Below, in pieces: positions 14,984-20,565 of a stretch of DNA of 20,565 nt. Origin of the DNA: an uncultured Bacteroidia bacterium (GTDB taxonomy: Bacteria > Bacteroidota > Bacteroidia > Bacteroidales > UBA932); the NCBI GenBank assembly GCA_902767465.1, contig CACXHM010000093.1, positions 1 through 20,565 on the forward strand, in the 5' to 3' direction. The position numbers and the translations under genes were made by a program. Within the stretch, counting starts at the first letter, position 1. The number at the start of each line of letters is the position of its first letter. The notes below the pieces were generated by a model, which made no database searches, was not told where the DNA came from, and saw only the letters and a list, made by a program, of their open reading frames with translations.

Positions 14984-16441
14984 TTACGCTATGTAAGTGC
15001 CGGCAACGGTATCACCACCTTCTCCGGTCCAGTTGGTATGGAAGAATTCGCCGCGGGGCTTGTCGGTGCGCTCATAGGTGTGGGCGCCAAAGTAGTCGCG
15101 CTGAGCCTGAAGCAGGTTGGCGGGAAGACGCTCGGTGCGGTAGCCGTCATAGTACTCGAGAGCTGCAGAGAGGCAGGGGACGGGGATGCCGTTCACCACG
15201 GCGCTTGCGATAACGTTGCGCCAGCCCTTCTGAGCATCGGCGAGCTTGCCCTGGAAGTAGCTGTCCAGCAGCAGGTTCGCAATGGCCGGATTCTTGTCGA
15301 ACGCCTCTTTGATCTTGCCGAGGAACACGCTGCGGATGATGCATCCGCCCCTCCACATGAGGGCGATTCCGCCATAGTTCAGGTTCCATCCGTATTCCTT
15401 TGCTGCGGAACGCATGAGAGCGTAGCCCTGAGCGTAGGACACAACCTTTGCGGAGAAGAGAGCCTTGCGGAGATCTTCCAGGAAAGCGGCCCTGTCGCCG
15501 GTGAACCTGGCGGGCTTGGGGCCTTCTAGGATCTTTGCGGCAGCGACGCGCTCCTCTTTCTGGGCGGAGAGGCAGCGTGCAAACACGGATTCGCCGATGA
15601 GCGTGAGCGGAACTCCCTGATCGAGAGCTGCGATTGCAGTCCATTTGCCGGTGCCCTTCTGGCCGGCGGTGTCGAGGATATAGTCGAGAACGTACTTGCC
15701 GTCGTCATCCTTCTTTGCAAGGATGTCGCGGGTGATTTCCACCAGGTAGCTGTCGAGGTCGCCCTTGTTCCACTCGGCGAATGTCTCATGCATCTCTTCG
15801 TTGGTCATGCCGAGGTAGTCCTTCATGATCTGATAGCACTCGCAGATGAGCTGGATGTCGCCATATTCGATGCCGTTGTGAACCATCTTCACAAAATGGC
15901 CGGCACCGCCTTCACCTACCCAGTCGCAGCAGGGAACCCCGCCTTCGACCTTGGCGCAGATGCTCTGGAAAATCGGCTTTACATGCGGCCATGCAGCGGG
16001 AGATCCGCCGGGCATCATGGACGGGCCCTTGAGGGCGCCTTCTTCACCGCCGGAAACACCGGTTCCTATATATTGCAGGCCTTTGCTCTCAACGTATGCC
16101 GTGCGGCGTGCGGTGTCGGGGAAATGTGAATTGCCGCCGTCGATGATTATGTCGCCCTTGTCGAGAAGGGGAATGAGCTTTTCGATAAAATCATCGACCG
16201 GTTGTCCCGCCTTTACCATCAGGAACACCCTGCGGGGAGCCTTGAGCGATGCCACGAGATCCTCAAGCGAGTGGGCTCCGTAGAAGTTTTTGCCGGCGCC
16301 GCGTCCTGCGATGAATTTGTCGACTTTCTCTACGGTACGGTTGTACACGCTCACGCGGAAGCCTTTGCTTTCCATGTTGAGGACGAGGTTCTCGCCCATG
16401 ACTGCCAGGCCGATGAGGCCGATGTCTGATAATTCTTTCAT
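14984..16441 (-). CDS. gnd: 6-phosphogluconate dehydrogenase, decarboxylating
   Basis: Gnd oxidises and decarboxylates 6-phosphogluconate to ribulose-5-phosphate with NADP(+) or NAD(+). The 485-residue protein is full length and canonical. It has the Rossmann motif GLAVMGENLVLNM (residues 11-23), VYNRT for cofactor choice, GVSGGEEGALKGPSMMPGG (128-146), GHFVKMVHNGIEYGD with K185 and E192 as base and acid, and the C-terminal HTNWTGEGG that reaches into the partner subunit. It is embedded between kdgK (20 bases upstream) and the UxaE-like gene (4 bases downstream). This is unusual, since its substrate is not an intermediate of the hexuronate route. The protein is a true 6PGDH by motif, so reassignment as fructuronate reductase is unlikely. 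Confidence 0.96.
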   Translation of the reverse strand: MKELSDIGLIGLAVMGENLVLNMESKGFRVSVYNRTVEKVDKFIAGRGAGKNFYGAHSLEDLVASLKAPRRVFLMVKAGQPVDDFIEKLIPLLDKGDIIIDGGNSHFPDTARRTAYVESKGLQYIGTGVSGGEEGALKGPSMMPGGSPAAWPHVKPIFQSICAKVEGGVPCCDWVGEGGAGHFVKMVHNGIEYGDIQLICECYQIMKDYLGMTNEEMHETFAEWNKGDLDSYLVEITRDILAKKDDDGKYVLDYILDTAGQKGTGKWTAIAALDQGVPLTLIGESVFARCLSAQKEERVAAAKILEGPKPARFTGDRAAFLEDLRKALFSAKVVSYAQGYALMRSAAKEYGWNLNYGGIALMWRGGCIIRSVFLGKIKEAFDKNPAIANLLLDSYFQGKLADAQKGWRNVIASAVVNGIPVPCLSAALEYYDGYRTERLPANLLQAQRDYFGAHTYERTDKPRGEFFHTNWTGEGGDTVAGTYIA

Positions 16442-16461
16442 TTTTATAGTGTTTTTATTGT

Positions 16462-17496
16462 TTATCGTGAAACCCTGCCGGAGCCGTCGCCCTTCATGAG
16501 GTTTTCCACCTCGGCGACGCTCACAAGGTTATAGTCTCCATAAATCGTATGTTTAAGACAAGATGCCGCCACCGCAAAATTCAGGGCTTTGGCATCGTCG
16601 AAGTTGAGAAGTCCATAGATAAGTCCTCCCATGAAAGAGTCTCCGCCGCCCACCCGGTCGACGATGTGGGTAATGTCGTAGCGGGGGGATTCATATAAAT
16701 TGGAACCGTCCCAAAGGACTCCGCCCCATGTGTTGTGATTGGCGTTTATGCTTCCGCGGAGAGTGATTATAACCTTCTTCGCCCTCGGGAAACGGGCCAT
16801 AAGCTGCTCGCAGACACTGCGGAAACGCCCCTGGTCAACCTGTCCGCCGGTTGCAGCCGCATCGAAACCCTCGGGCTTGATGCCGAACACCTTTTCGGCA
16901 TCTTCTTCGTTTCCGAGAATGATGTCGCTGCAGGCAACCAGATCCGGCATTATTTCAGATGCTGTCTTTCCGTATTTCCAGAGGTTTTTGCGGTAGTTCA
17001 GATCGCACGAAACGGTTACTCCGAGCCTGTTTGCAGCTTTGACGGCCTCCAGACACACATCTGCTGCGCCCTGGCTGATTGCCGGTGTGATGCCGGTCCA
17101 GTGGAACCAGTCGGCACCCTGCAGCACCTTGTCCCAGTCTATCATTCCCGGTTCAATCTCCGATATGGCGGAATGGGCACGGTCGTAAACGACTTTGCTC
17201 GGACGTGCCACGGCACCGGTTTCAAGGAAATATATTCCTAGACGCGAACCGCCTGTGATGCAGTACTTTGTGCCGACTCCGTGTTTGTGCAGATCGGCAA
17301 TGCAAGCGCGGGCAATATCATTGTCCGGAAAACGTGTTACGAATTCGGCTTCGCAGCCATAATTTGCAAGCGACACGGCCACATTGGCCTCCCCTCCTCC
17401 AAAAGTCGCATTAAGGGTGTCCGTCTGCGAGAAACGCAGATACCCGGGAGTCGCAAGCCTTAGCATTATTTCACCAAAAGTGACGATTTTAGGCAT
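16462..17496 (-). CDS. kdgK: 2-keto-3-deoxygluconate kinase (PfkB family)
   Basis: KdgK phosphorylates 2-keto-3-deoxygluconate with ATP to make KDPG, the substrate of Eda. The 344-residue protein has the ribokinase/PfkB layout: MPKIVTFGEIMLRL and FGGGEANVAVSLANYG (33-47, substrate-side Gly-Gly motif), a KDG-kinase-like FHWTGITPAIS (131-141), CDLNYRKNLW (164-173), and the C-terminal DRVGGGDSFMGGLIYGL with the catalytic base D286. GGGD replaces the commoner GAGD, a conservative change. It is the first gene of a minus-strand operon kdgK-gnd-uxaE-eda and is divergent from the LacI-type regulator. A -7 box and a central palindrome upstream suggest direct control by that regulator. Confidence 0.93.
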   Translation of the reverse strand: MPKIVTFGEIMLRLATPGYLRFSQTDTLNATFGGGEANVAVSLANYGCEAEFVTRFPDNDIARACIADLHKHGVGTKYCITGGSRLGIYFLETGAVARPSKVVYDRAHSAISEIEPGMIDWDKVLQGADWFHWTGITPAISQGAADVCLEAVKAANRLGVTVSCDLNYRKNLWKYGKTASEIMPDLVACSDIILGNEEDAEKVFGIKPEGFDAAATGGQVDQGRFRSVCEQLMARFPRAKKVIITLRGSINANHNTWGGVLWDGSNLYESPRYDITHIVDRVGGGDSFMGGLIYGLLNFDDAKALNFAVAASCLKHTIYGDYNLVSVAEVENLMKGDGSGRVSR

Positions 17497-17511
17497 AGTG
17501 GTTATTTTTTA

Positions 17512-17519
17512 CAAAAATA
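17512..17519 (-). promoter_or_regulatory. Candidate -7 promoter box for kdgK
   Basis: TATTTTTG on the minus strand (17519 to 17512) matches TAnnTTTG and would start transcription roughly 8-11 bases before the kdgK ATG at 17496. The palindrome at 17537-17546 covers the place where the -33 element should be. Confidence 0.55.
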
Positions 17520-17536
17520 GCATTTTTCTGCATTTT

Positions 17537-17546
17537 CCGTGCACGG
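17537..17546. promoter_or_regulatory. Candidate operator palindrome in the kdgK/lacI-type intergenic region
   Basis: CCGTGCACGG is a perfect 10-bp palindrome. Extending it to 16 bp (17534-17549) adds two further matched pairs with one mismatch. Its centre is about 22 bases from the kdgK -7 box and about 23 bases from the regulator -7 box, so a bound dimer would cover the -33 region of both promoters. The divergent LacI-family protein is the obvious candidate ligand-responsive binder. The central step is GC rather than the CG common in LacI-family sites. Confidence 0.55.
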
Positions 17547-17564
17547 TAACGGGAAAAATATTCT

Positions 17565-17572
17565 TATATTTG
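17565..17572 (+). promoter_or_regulatory. Candidate -7 promoter box for the LacI-family regulator
   Basis: TATATTTG at 17565-17572 matches TAnnTTTG and lies 19 bases before the ATG at 17592, a normal Bacteroidales arrangement with a short leader. It faces away from the kdgK box. Confidence 0.55.
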
Positions 17573-17591
17573 AAAAGTTATTCCAAACGCT

Positions 17592-18641
17592 ATGAACAAC
17601 AAGGAAAAGGTAACCATCAAGGACATTGCAAGGCATACCGGCCTGTCCAAGGGAACCGTTGACCGGGTGCTGCACAATCGCGAAGGCGTATCAAAAAAAA
17701 GCTACGCCAAGATAATGAAGGTTATAGAAGAATTGGGGTACGAGCCTAATATATATGCTTCACTGCTTGCCCGCAACGAAACCAAAGTAGTGGCCGTCAT
17801 CCTTCCCCATAGTGCTCCCGGAGAATTCTGGGAACTCGTGGAACCTGGTCTGCTCAAAGGGATTGAGACTGCAGGCAAAATGGGTATAGAAGTCCGAAAG
17901 ATAGACTACAACCAGTATGATGAATCCGCTTTCATAGCTGCATGCAACACTGCAATGGAAATGAAACCTGCCGGAGTAGTGCTTCCTCCCATGTTTAAAG
18001 ATGCTACTGCAGACTTCACCGCCAGGCTCCGGGAGAGCGCTGTCCCCTATGTTTTCATTGACACAAAACCGGAAGACGAACAGGGGCATCTTGCTTATTT
18101 CGGCATGCCGCCATACAAGAGCGGATATCTGTGCGCATCCATTCTTACTGACGGGCGCGAGCCGCAAGAAGTGAAGCAGATTGGTGTAATCCGCATTCAG
18201 CGCGACAAACTCGGGCTTTCCGACCCCACCATCAGCCGGAGGGAAGGTTTTATCGACTACATAAAAGAGAATTACCCTGCCTGCAAACTTGATTTTGTGT
18301 TCATAGACCCGAACAAGCCGAAGGAGATTGACGGAATTCTTGAAAAATTCTTCTCAGAGAATCCGGACATCCGCTACGTTGCCATGTACAATTCCCGAAT
18401 CCATCTCATTGTGCCATTCCTGAAACGCCACCACAAATGCAGGGTAGTAGGATTCGACAGTCTCTCAGCAAACCTGGAAGCACTGAGAGACGGAACGGTT
18501 ACAGCCCTCATCGCCCAGAGGCCCGACGAACAGATCAGCGATGCAATCTCTGCGCTCACCGACCTGCTGGTCTTCGGAAAGGCGCCCGCCGTGCAGGACA
18601 ACTACGCCCACATGAACATTCTAACCCGCTACAACATTTAA
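17592..18641 (+). CDS. LacI-family transcriptional regulator
   Basis: The 349-residue protein is the only plus-strand gene. Residues 7-27 form the LacI-type helix-turn-helix (VTIKDIARHTGLSKGTVDRVL), followed by the second helix pair and hinge up to about residue 60 (VIEELGYEPNIYASLLARN). The rest (about 65-345) is a periplasmic-binding-protein-like sugar-sensing domain, with VVAVILP, GVVLPPMF, VPYVFIDTK and a late RVVGFDSLSANLEALRDGTVTALIAQ stretch typical of the family. It is divergent from kdgK and convergent with uxaC, so it probably controls the hexuronate genes, with KDG, KDPG or a hexuronate as effector (inference). It may also repress itself, because the candidate operator lies between the two promoters. 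Confidence 0.93.
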   Translation: MNNKEKVTIKDIARHTGLSKGTVDRVLHNREGVSKKSYAKIMKVIEELGYEPNIYASLLARNETKVVAVILPHSAPGEFWELVEPGLLKGIETAGKMGIEVRKIDYNQYDESAFIAACNTAMEMKPAGVVLPPMFKDATADFTARLRESAVPYVFIDTKPEDEQGHLAYFGMPPYKSGYLCASILTDGREPQEVKQIGVIRIQRDKLGLSDPTISRREGFIDYIKENYPACKLDFVFIDPNKPKEIDGILEKFFSENPDIRYVAMYNSRIHLIVPFLKRHHKCRVVGFDSLSANLEALRDGTVTALIAQRPDEQISDAISALTDLLVFGKAPAVQDNYAHMNILTRYNI

Positions 18642-18683
18642 AGGCGTAATCCGTAATTCCCTGATAATCAGATATTAACGCAA

Positions 18684-18712
18684 AAACTATCGACAAAATT
18701 CGCCGATAGTTT
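18684..18712. terminator. Bidirectional terminator candidate between lacI-type gene and uxaC
   Basis: A perfect 9-bp inverted repeat (AAACTATCG at 18684-18692 and CGATAGTTT at 18704-18712) encloses an 11-base loop. On the minus strand the stem is followed by more Ts (GTTTTTG), as expected for an intrinsic terminator after uxaC; on the plus strand the T run is shorter. It sits between two convergent genes, where a shared terminator is expected. The stem is AT-containing and only moderately stable. Confidence 0.6.
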
Positions 18713-18758
18713 AGAAGGAAAATATTGATATTCAGCAACTTACCGAGAACAAAGCATT

Positions 18759-18798
18759 CCAGGTCCGGAACTCCGACCAGTCACAGGTGGGAGCCTGG
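18759..18798. repeat. Two-tier hairpin element in the lacI-type/uxaC spacer
   Basis: An inner stem pairs CTCCGACC (18771-18778) with GGTGGGAG (18786-18793), 7 of 8 positions matched, around a 7-base loop. It is enclosed by CCAGG (18759-18763) and CCTGG (18794-18798), with TCCGGAA bulged on one side. No T run follows on either strand, so it is not a standard terminator. The stretch 18715-18801 is also open in one plus frame (28 codons ending AW then TAA) but has no start codon. It could be a structured RNA, a palindromic repeat or a remnant; the class is unknown. Confidence 0.45.
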
Positions 18799-18813
18799 TA
18801 AATACTCTATAAA

Positions 18814-20229
18814 TTAAAAACCGAAATAGCGGTCTGCGTTGTTATAACAGATATCTTCTACCATCTGCCCGATGAAATCCATTTCAGAGGCAGGCAAGCG
18901 GCCTTCTTCGATGTCTTTGCCAAGCACGTCGCACAGGATTCTGCGGAAGTACTCGTGGCGAGGGTAGCTGATGAAAGAACGACTGTCGGTAAGCATTCCC
19001 ACGAAGCGACTCAAGAGCCCAAGGGCAGAGAGGGCGTTAAGTTGCTTGCGCATGCCGTCTTCCTGATCCAGAAACCACCAGCCGGATCCGAACTGCATCT
19101 TGCCGGGGAATGTGCCGTCGTTGAAGGTGTACGCCATAGTCATCATTACCTCATTGTCCTTGGGATTGAGGCAATAAAGTATGGTTTTGGTGAGTTTGTC
19201 TTCGGCGGCGAGGCGGTCGAAGAACTTGTGCCCTGCTGCGGCGGTGGGCAGGTCGTGGATAGCGTCATAACCGGTATCCGCGCCAATAAGGTTGAACATT
19301 TTCGAGTTGTTGTTGCGGATGGCACCGACATGGAACTGCTGTGCCCATCCGGCCTCGGCATCCATCACTGCCATATCGTGCAGGAAGGCGCTGCGGAACT
19401 TGTTCAACTCGTTTTCCGAGGGACGCTTGCCGAGGAGCACCATCTTGAAGATAGCCTCGATTTCGATCTGCTTGTAGTCGGCGGCATAGAAAGTTTCAAG
19501 CCCATGGTCGGACAGGCGGCAGCCATTTGCTGCAAAGAAATCGTGCCTTTTCTGCAGGGCCTCCACAAGGTCGGTATAAGAGTCGATTTCCATACCTGCG
19601 GCTTCTCCGAGTTTGGCCAGATATTCTTTATATGACTTGGGGTCCTCGATTGCCATCGCCTTGTCGGGCCGCCACGCGGGAACCACCTTGGTGCCGAAAG
19701 GATGTTCGGCTATCATCTTGTGCCAGCGGAGATCATCGGCAGGGTCGTCGGTGGTGCATACGGTCTTTACGTTGAACTTACGGATGAGGGCCTGGCCGCG
19801 GAACTCTTCGGTGGCAAGCTTGGCATTGCACTCCTCGAAGATCTCGCGGGCGGTTTTGGGGCTGAGGAGCTTGTCGATACCAAATACGCGGCTGAGTTCG
19901 AGGTGGGTCCAGTGATAAAGGGGATTGCGAAGGGTGTAGGGCACCGTTTCCGCCCATTTCTCGAATGTCTCCCAGGAACTGTGCTTTCCGCCGGTAATGT
20001 ACTCTTCCGGAACACCGTTTCCGCGCATTGCGCGCCATTTGTAGTGGTCTCCGTAGTGTCCGTCAACCAGCCAGAGCTGAGTGATGTCGCGGAACTGGAT
20101 ATTCTCAGCGATCTGCTGTGGAACGAGGTGGCAATGATAGTCTATGATGGGCATGTGCTCTGCATGCTCATGATAAAGCTTCTGAGCGGTTTTGCTCTGA
20201 AGCATGAAATCTTTGTTGATGAAATTCAT
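18814..20229 (-). CDS. uxaC: Uronate isomerase (glucuronate isomerase)
   Basis: UxaC converts D-glucuronate to D-fructuronate and D-galacturonate to D-tagaturonate, the entry step of hexuronate catabolism. The 471-residue protein is full length. It has MPIIDYHCHLVPQQIAEN (H32 and H34, metal-site HxH of the amidohydrolase-like barrel), WLVDGHYGDHYKWRAMRGNG, NPLYHWTHLELSR, a VKTVCTTDDPADDL strand, WRPDKA, and C-terminal FVGMLTDSRSFISYPRHEYFRRIL with the conserved DSR/RHEYFRR residues. The gene is convergent with the LacI-type gene and separated from it by a terminator-like hairpin. It follows the right-edge secreted protein after 56 bases; no clear TAnnTTTG box lies in that gap, so it may be read from further upstream. 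Confidence 0.97.
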   Translation of the reverse strand: MNFINKDFMLQSKTAQKLYHEHAEHMPIIDYHCHLVPQQIAENIQFRDITQLWLVDGHYGDHYKWRAMRGNGVPEEYITGGKHSSWETFEKWAETVPYTLRNPLYHWTHLELSRVFGIDKLLSPKTAREIFEECNAKLATEEFRGQALIRKFNVKTVCTTDDPADDLRWHKMIAEHPFGTKVVPAWRPDKAMAIEDPKSYKEYLAKLGEAAGMEIDSYTDLVEALQKRHDFFAANGCRLSDHGLETFYAADYKQIEIEAIFKMVLLGKRPSENELNKFRSAFLHDMAVMDAEAGWAQQFHVGAIRNNNSKMFNLIGADTGYDAIHDLPTAAAGHKFFDRLAAEDKLTKTILYCLNPKDNEVMMTMAYTFNDGTFPGKMQFGSGWWFLDQEDGMRKQLNALSALGLLSRFVGMLTDSRSFISYPRHEYFRRILCDVLGKDIEEGRLPASEMDFIGQMVEDICYNNADRYFGF

Positions 20230-20252
20230 AATGTTGGTCTTGAATTGGGAAG

Positions 20253-20276
20253 GAGCCGGGCGGTCAGGTCCGGCTC
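20253..20276. repeat. Inverted repeat between the right-edge gene and uxaC
   Basis: GAGCCGG (20253-20259) and CCGGCTC (20270-20276) form a perfect 7-bp, GC-rich stem with a 10-base loop in the 56-base gap upstream of uxaC. No T run follows on the minus strand (CTTCCC), so it is more likely an RNA-stability or attenuation hairpin than a full terminator. Confidence 0.4.
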
Positions 20277-20285
20277 ATCAAAAAG

Positions 20286-20565
20286 CTAGTTGCTGTGGAA
20301 TTCTATCTTATAGAAGCGCAGGGCTCCGGTTCCATATATGTAAACGGTGCCTGCTTCCGTGATATCGAAGGTGTTGGTGTCCGGTGTCGCAGATCCCGCT
20401 CCTCCTGATTTCTCCACGGCCGCTCCGTCTCCGACGCAGACTGCAACGTTGCGTGCAGGGTTCGCAGGATCACCGCCAGTATTGGAACTCACAACCGTAA
20501 GCGTTCCGGCTGCAGGAGCGGTGAATGTGAACACGCGCTTTGTCTTGCTGCCCGAACCGCCGGTC
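20286..20565 (-). CDS. Partial secreted protein, C-terminal beta-sandwich domain (cut by right edge)
   Basis: Only the last 92 residues are visible, and the frame is open to the right edge (TGGSGSKTKRVFTFTAPAAG onward), so the apparent GTG start at 20534 is internal. The segment is rich in Thr, Ser, Gly, Ala and Val, has no Cys except one, and ends in GALRFYKIEFHSN. This looks like the small beta-sandwich modules that close many secreted Bacteroidales carbohydrate-active proteins, including pectate lyases and pectin esterases. Its place just upstream of uxaC fits a role in releasing hexuronates from pectin or a similar polymer, but the catalytic part is outside the window. The domain call is moderate and the enzyme type is inference. 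Confidence 0.55.
   Translation of the reverse strand, partial: TGGSGSKTKRVFTFTAPAAGTLTVVSSNTGGDPANPARNVAVCVGDGAAVEKSGGAGSATPDTNTFDITEAGTVYIYGTGALRFYKIEFHSN

Noticed and set aside
14984..16441. Reading gnd as a disguised fructuronate reductase that would fill the pathway gap
   Set aside because: It keeps the complete 6PGDH motif set (GGEEGA, K185/E192, C-terminal HTNW) and full family length, so 6-phosphogluconate is the expected substrate.

Overview
The window comes from a bacterium of the order Bacteroidales, probably a gut-associated lineage with moderate GC; the genus cannot be settled from sequence alone. The evidence is several octamers matching the Bacteroidales -7 box TAnnTTTG just upstream of genes, no obvious Shine-Dalgarno sites, secreted lipoproteins with short lipoboxes, TPR-type periplasmic sensor proteins, and the mix of AsnA, class II LysRS and hexuronate enzymes. 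Every gene except one LacI-type regulator lies on the minus strand. No tRNA, rRNA, CRISPR array, transposase or integrase was seen. No gap longer than about 175 bases lacks a gene.

Region 1 (1 to about 10.9 kb, minus strand, read from right to left) looks like one long cotranscribed block. It runs: TPR-sensor histidine kinase, stand-alone receiver protein, lgt, a TPR sensor without a kinase domain, a two-helix membrane protein, a GH3 glycosidase lipoprotein, lysS, asnA, a SpoU-type RNA methyltransferase, and a lipoprotein cut by the left edge. Junctions are 4-base ATGA overlaps or gaps of a few bases. Exceptions are the 15-base kinase/receiver gap and the 24-base gap before lysS, which carries its own candidate promoter.

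Region 2 (10.9 to 20.6 kb) is a hexuronate (glucuronate/galacturonate) use locus. UxaC isomerises the hexuronates, a UxaE-like epimerase would interconvert tagaturonate and fructuronate, KdgK phosphorylates KDG, Eda cleaves KDPG, and an ExuT-like MFS permease imports the substrate. A 6-phosphogluconate dehydrogenase gene (gnd) sits inside the operon. The steps between fructuronate and KDG (UxuB, UxuA) are not in the window. A divergent LacI-family gene shares a 95-base regulatory region with kdgK. In it, a 10-bp perfect palindrome lies almost exactly midway between the two candidate -7 boxes, which makes it a strong operator candidate. A secreted beta-sandwich protein cut by the right edge lies just upstream of uxaC and may belong to polysaccharide (perhaps pectin) breakdown.

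The least explained part is an AT-rich island at about 12.39-13.16 kb, between eda and the transporter. It encodes two small overlapping genes of similar length that appear to be distant tandem paralogues and match no family I recognise. Other points of interest are a structured, possibly noncoding element between the convergent lacI-type and uxaC genes, a kinase-less twin of the histidine kinase, and a lipoprotein whose signal peptide runs almost directly into what looks like the C-terminal part of an alpha/beta hydrolase.
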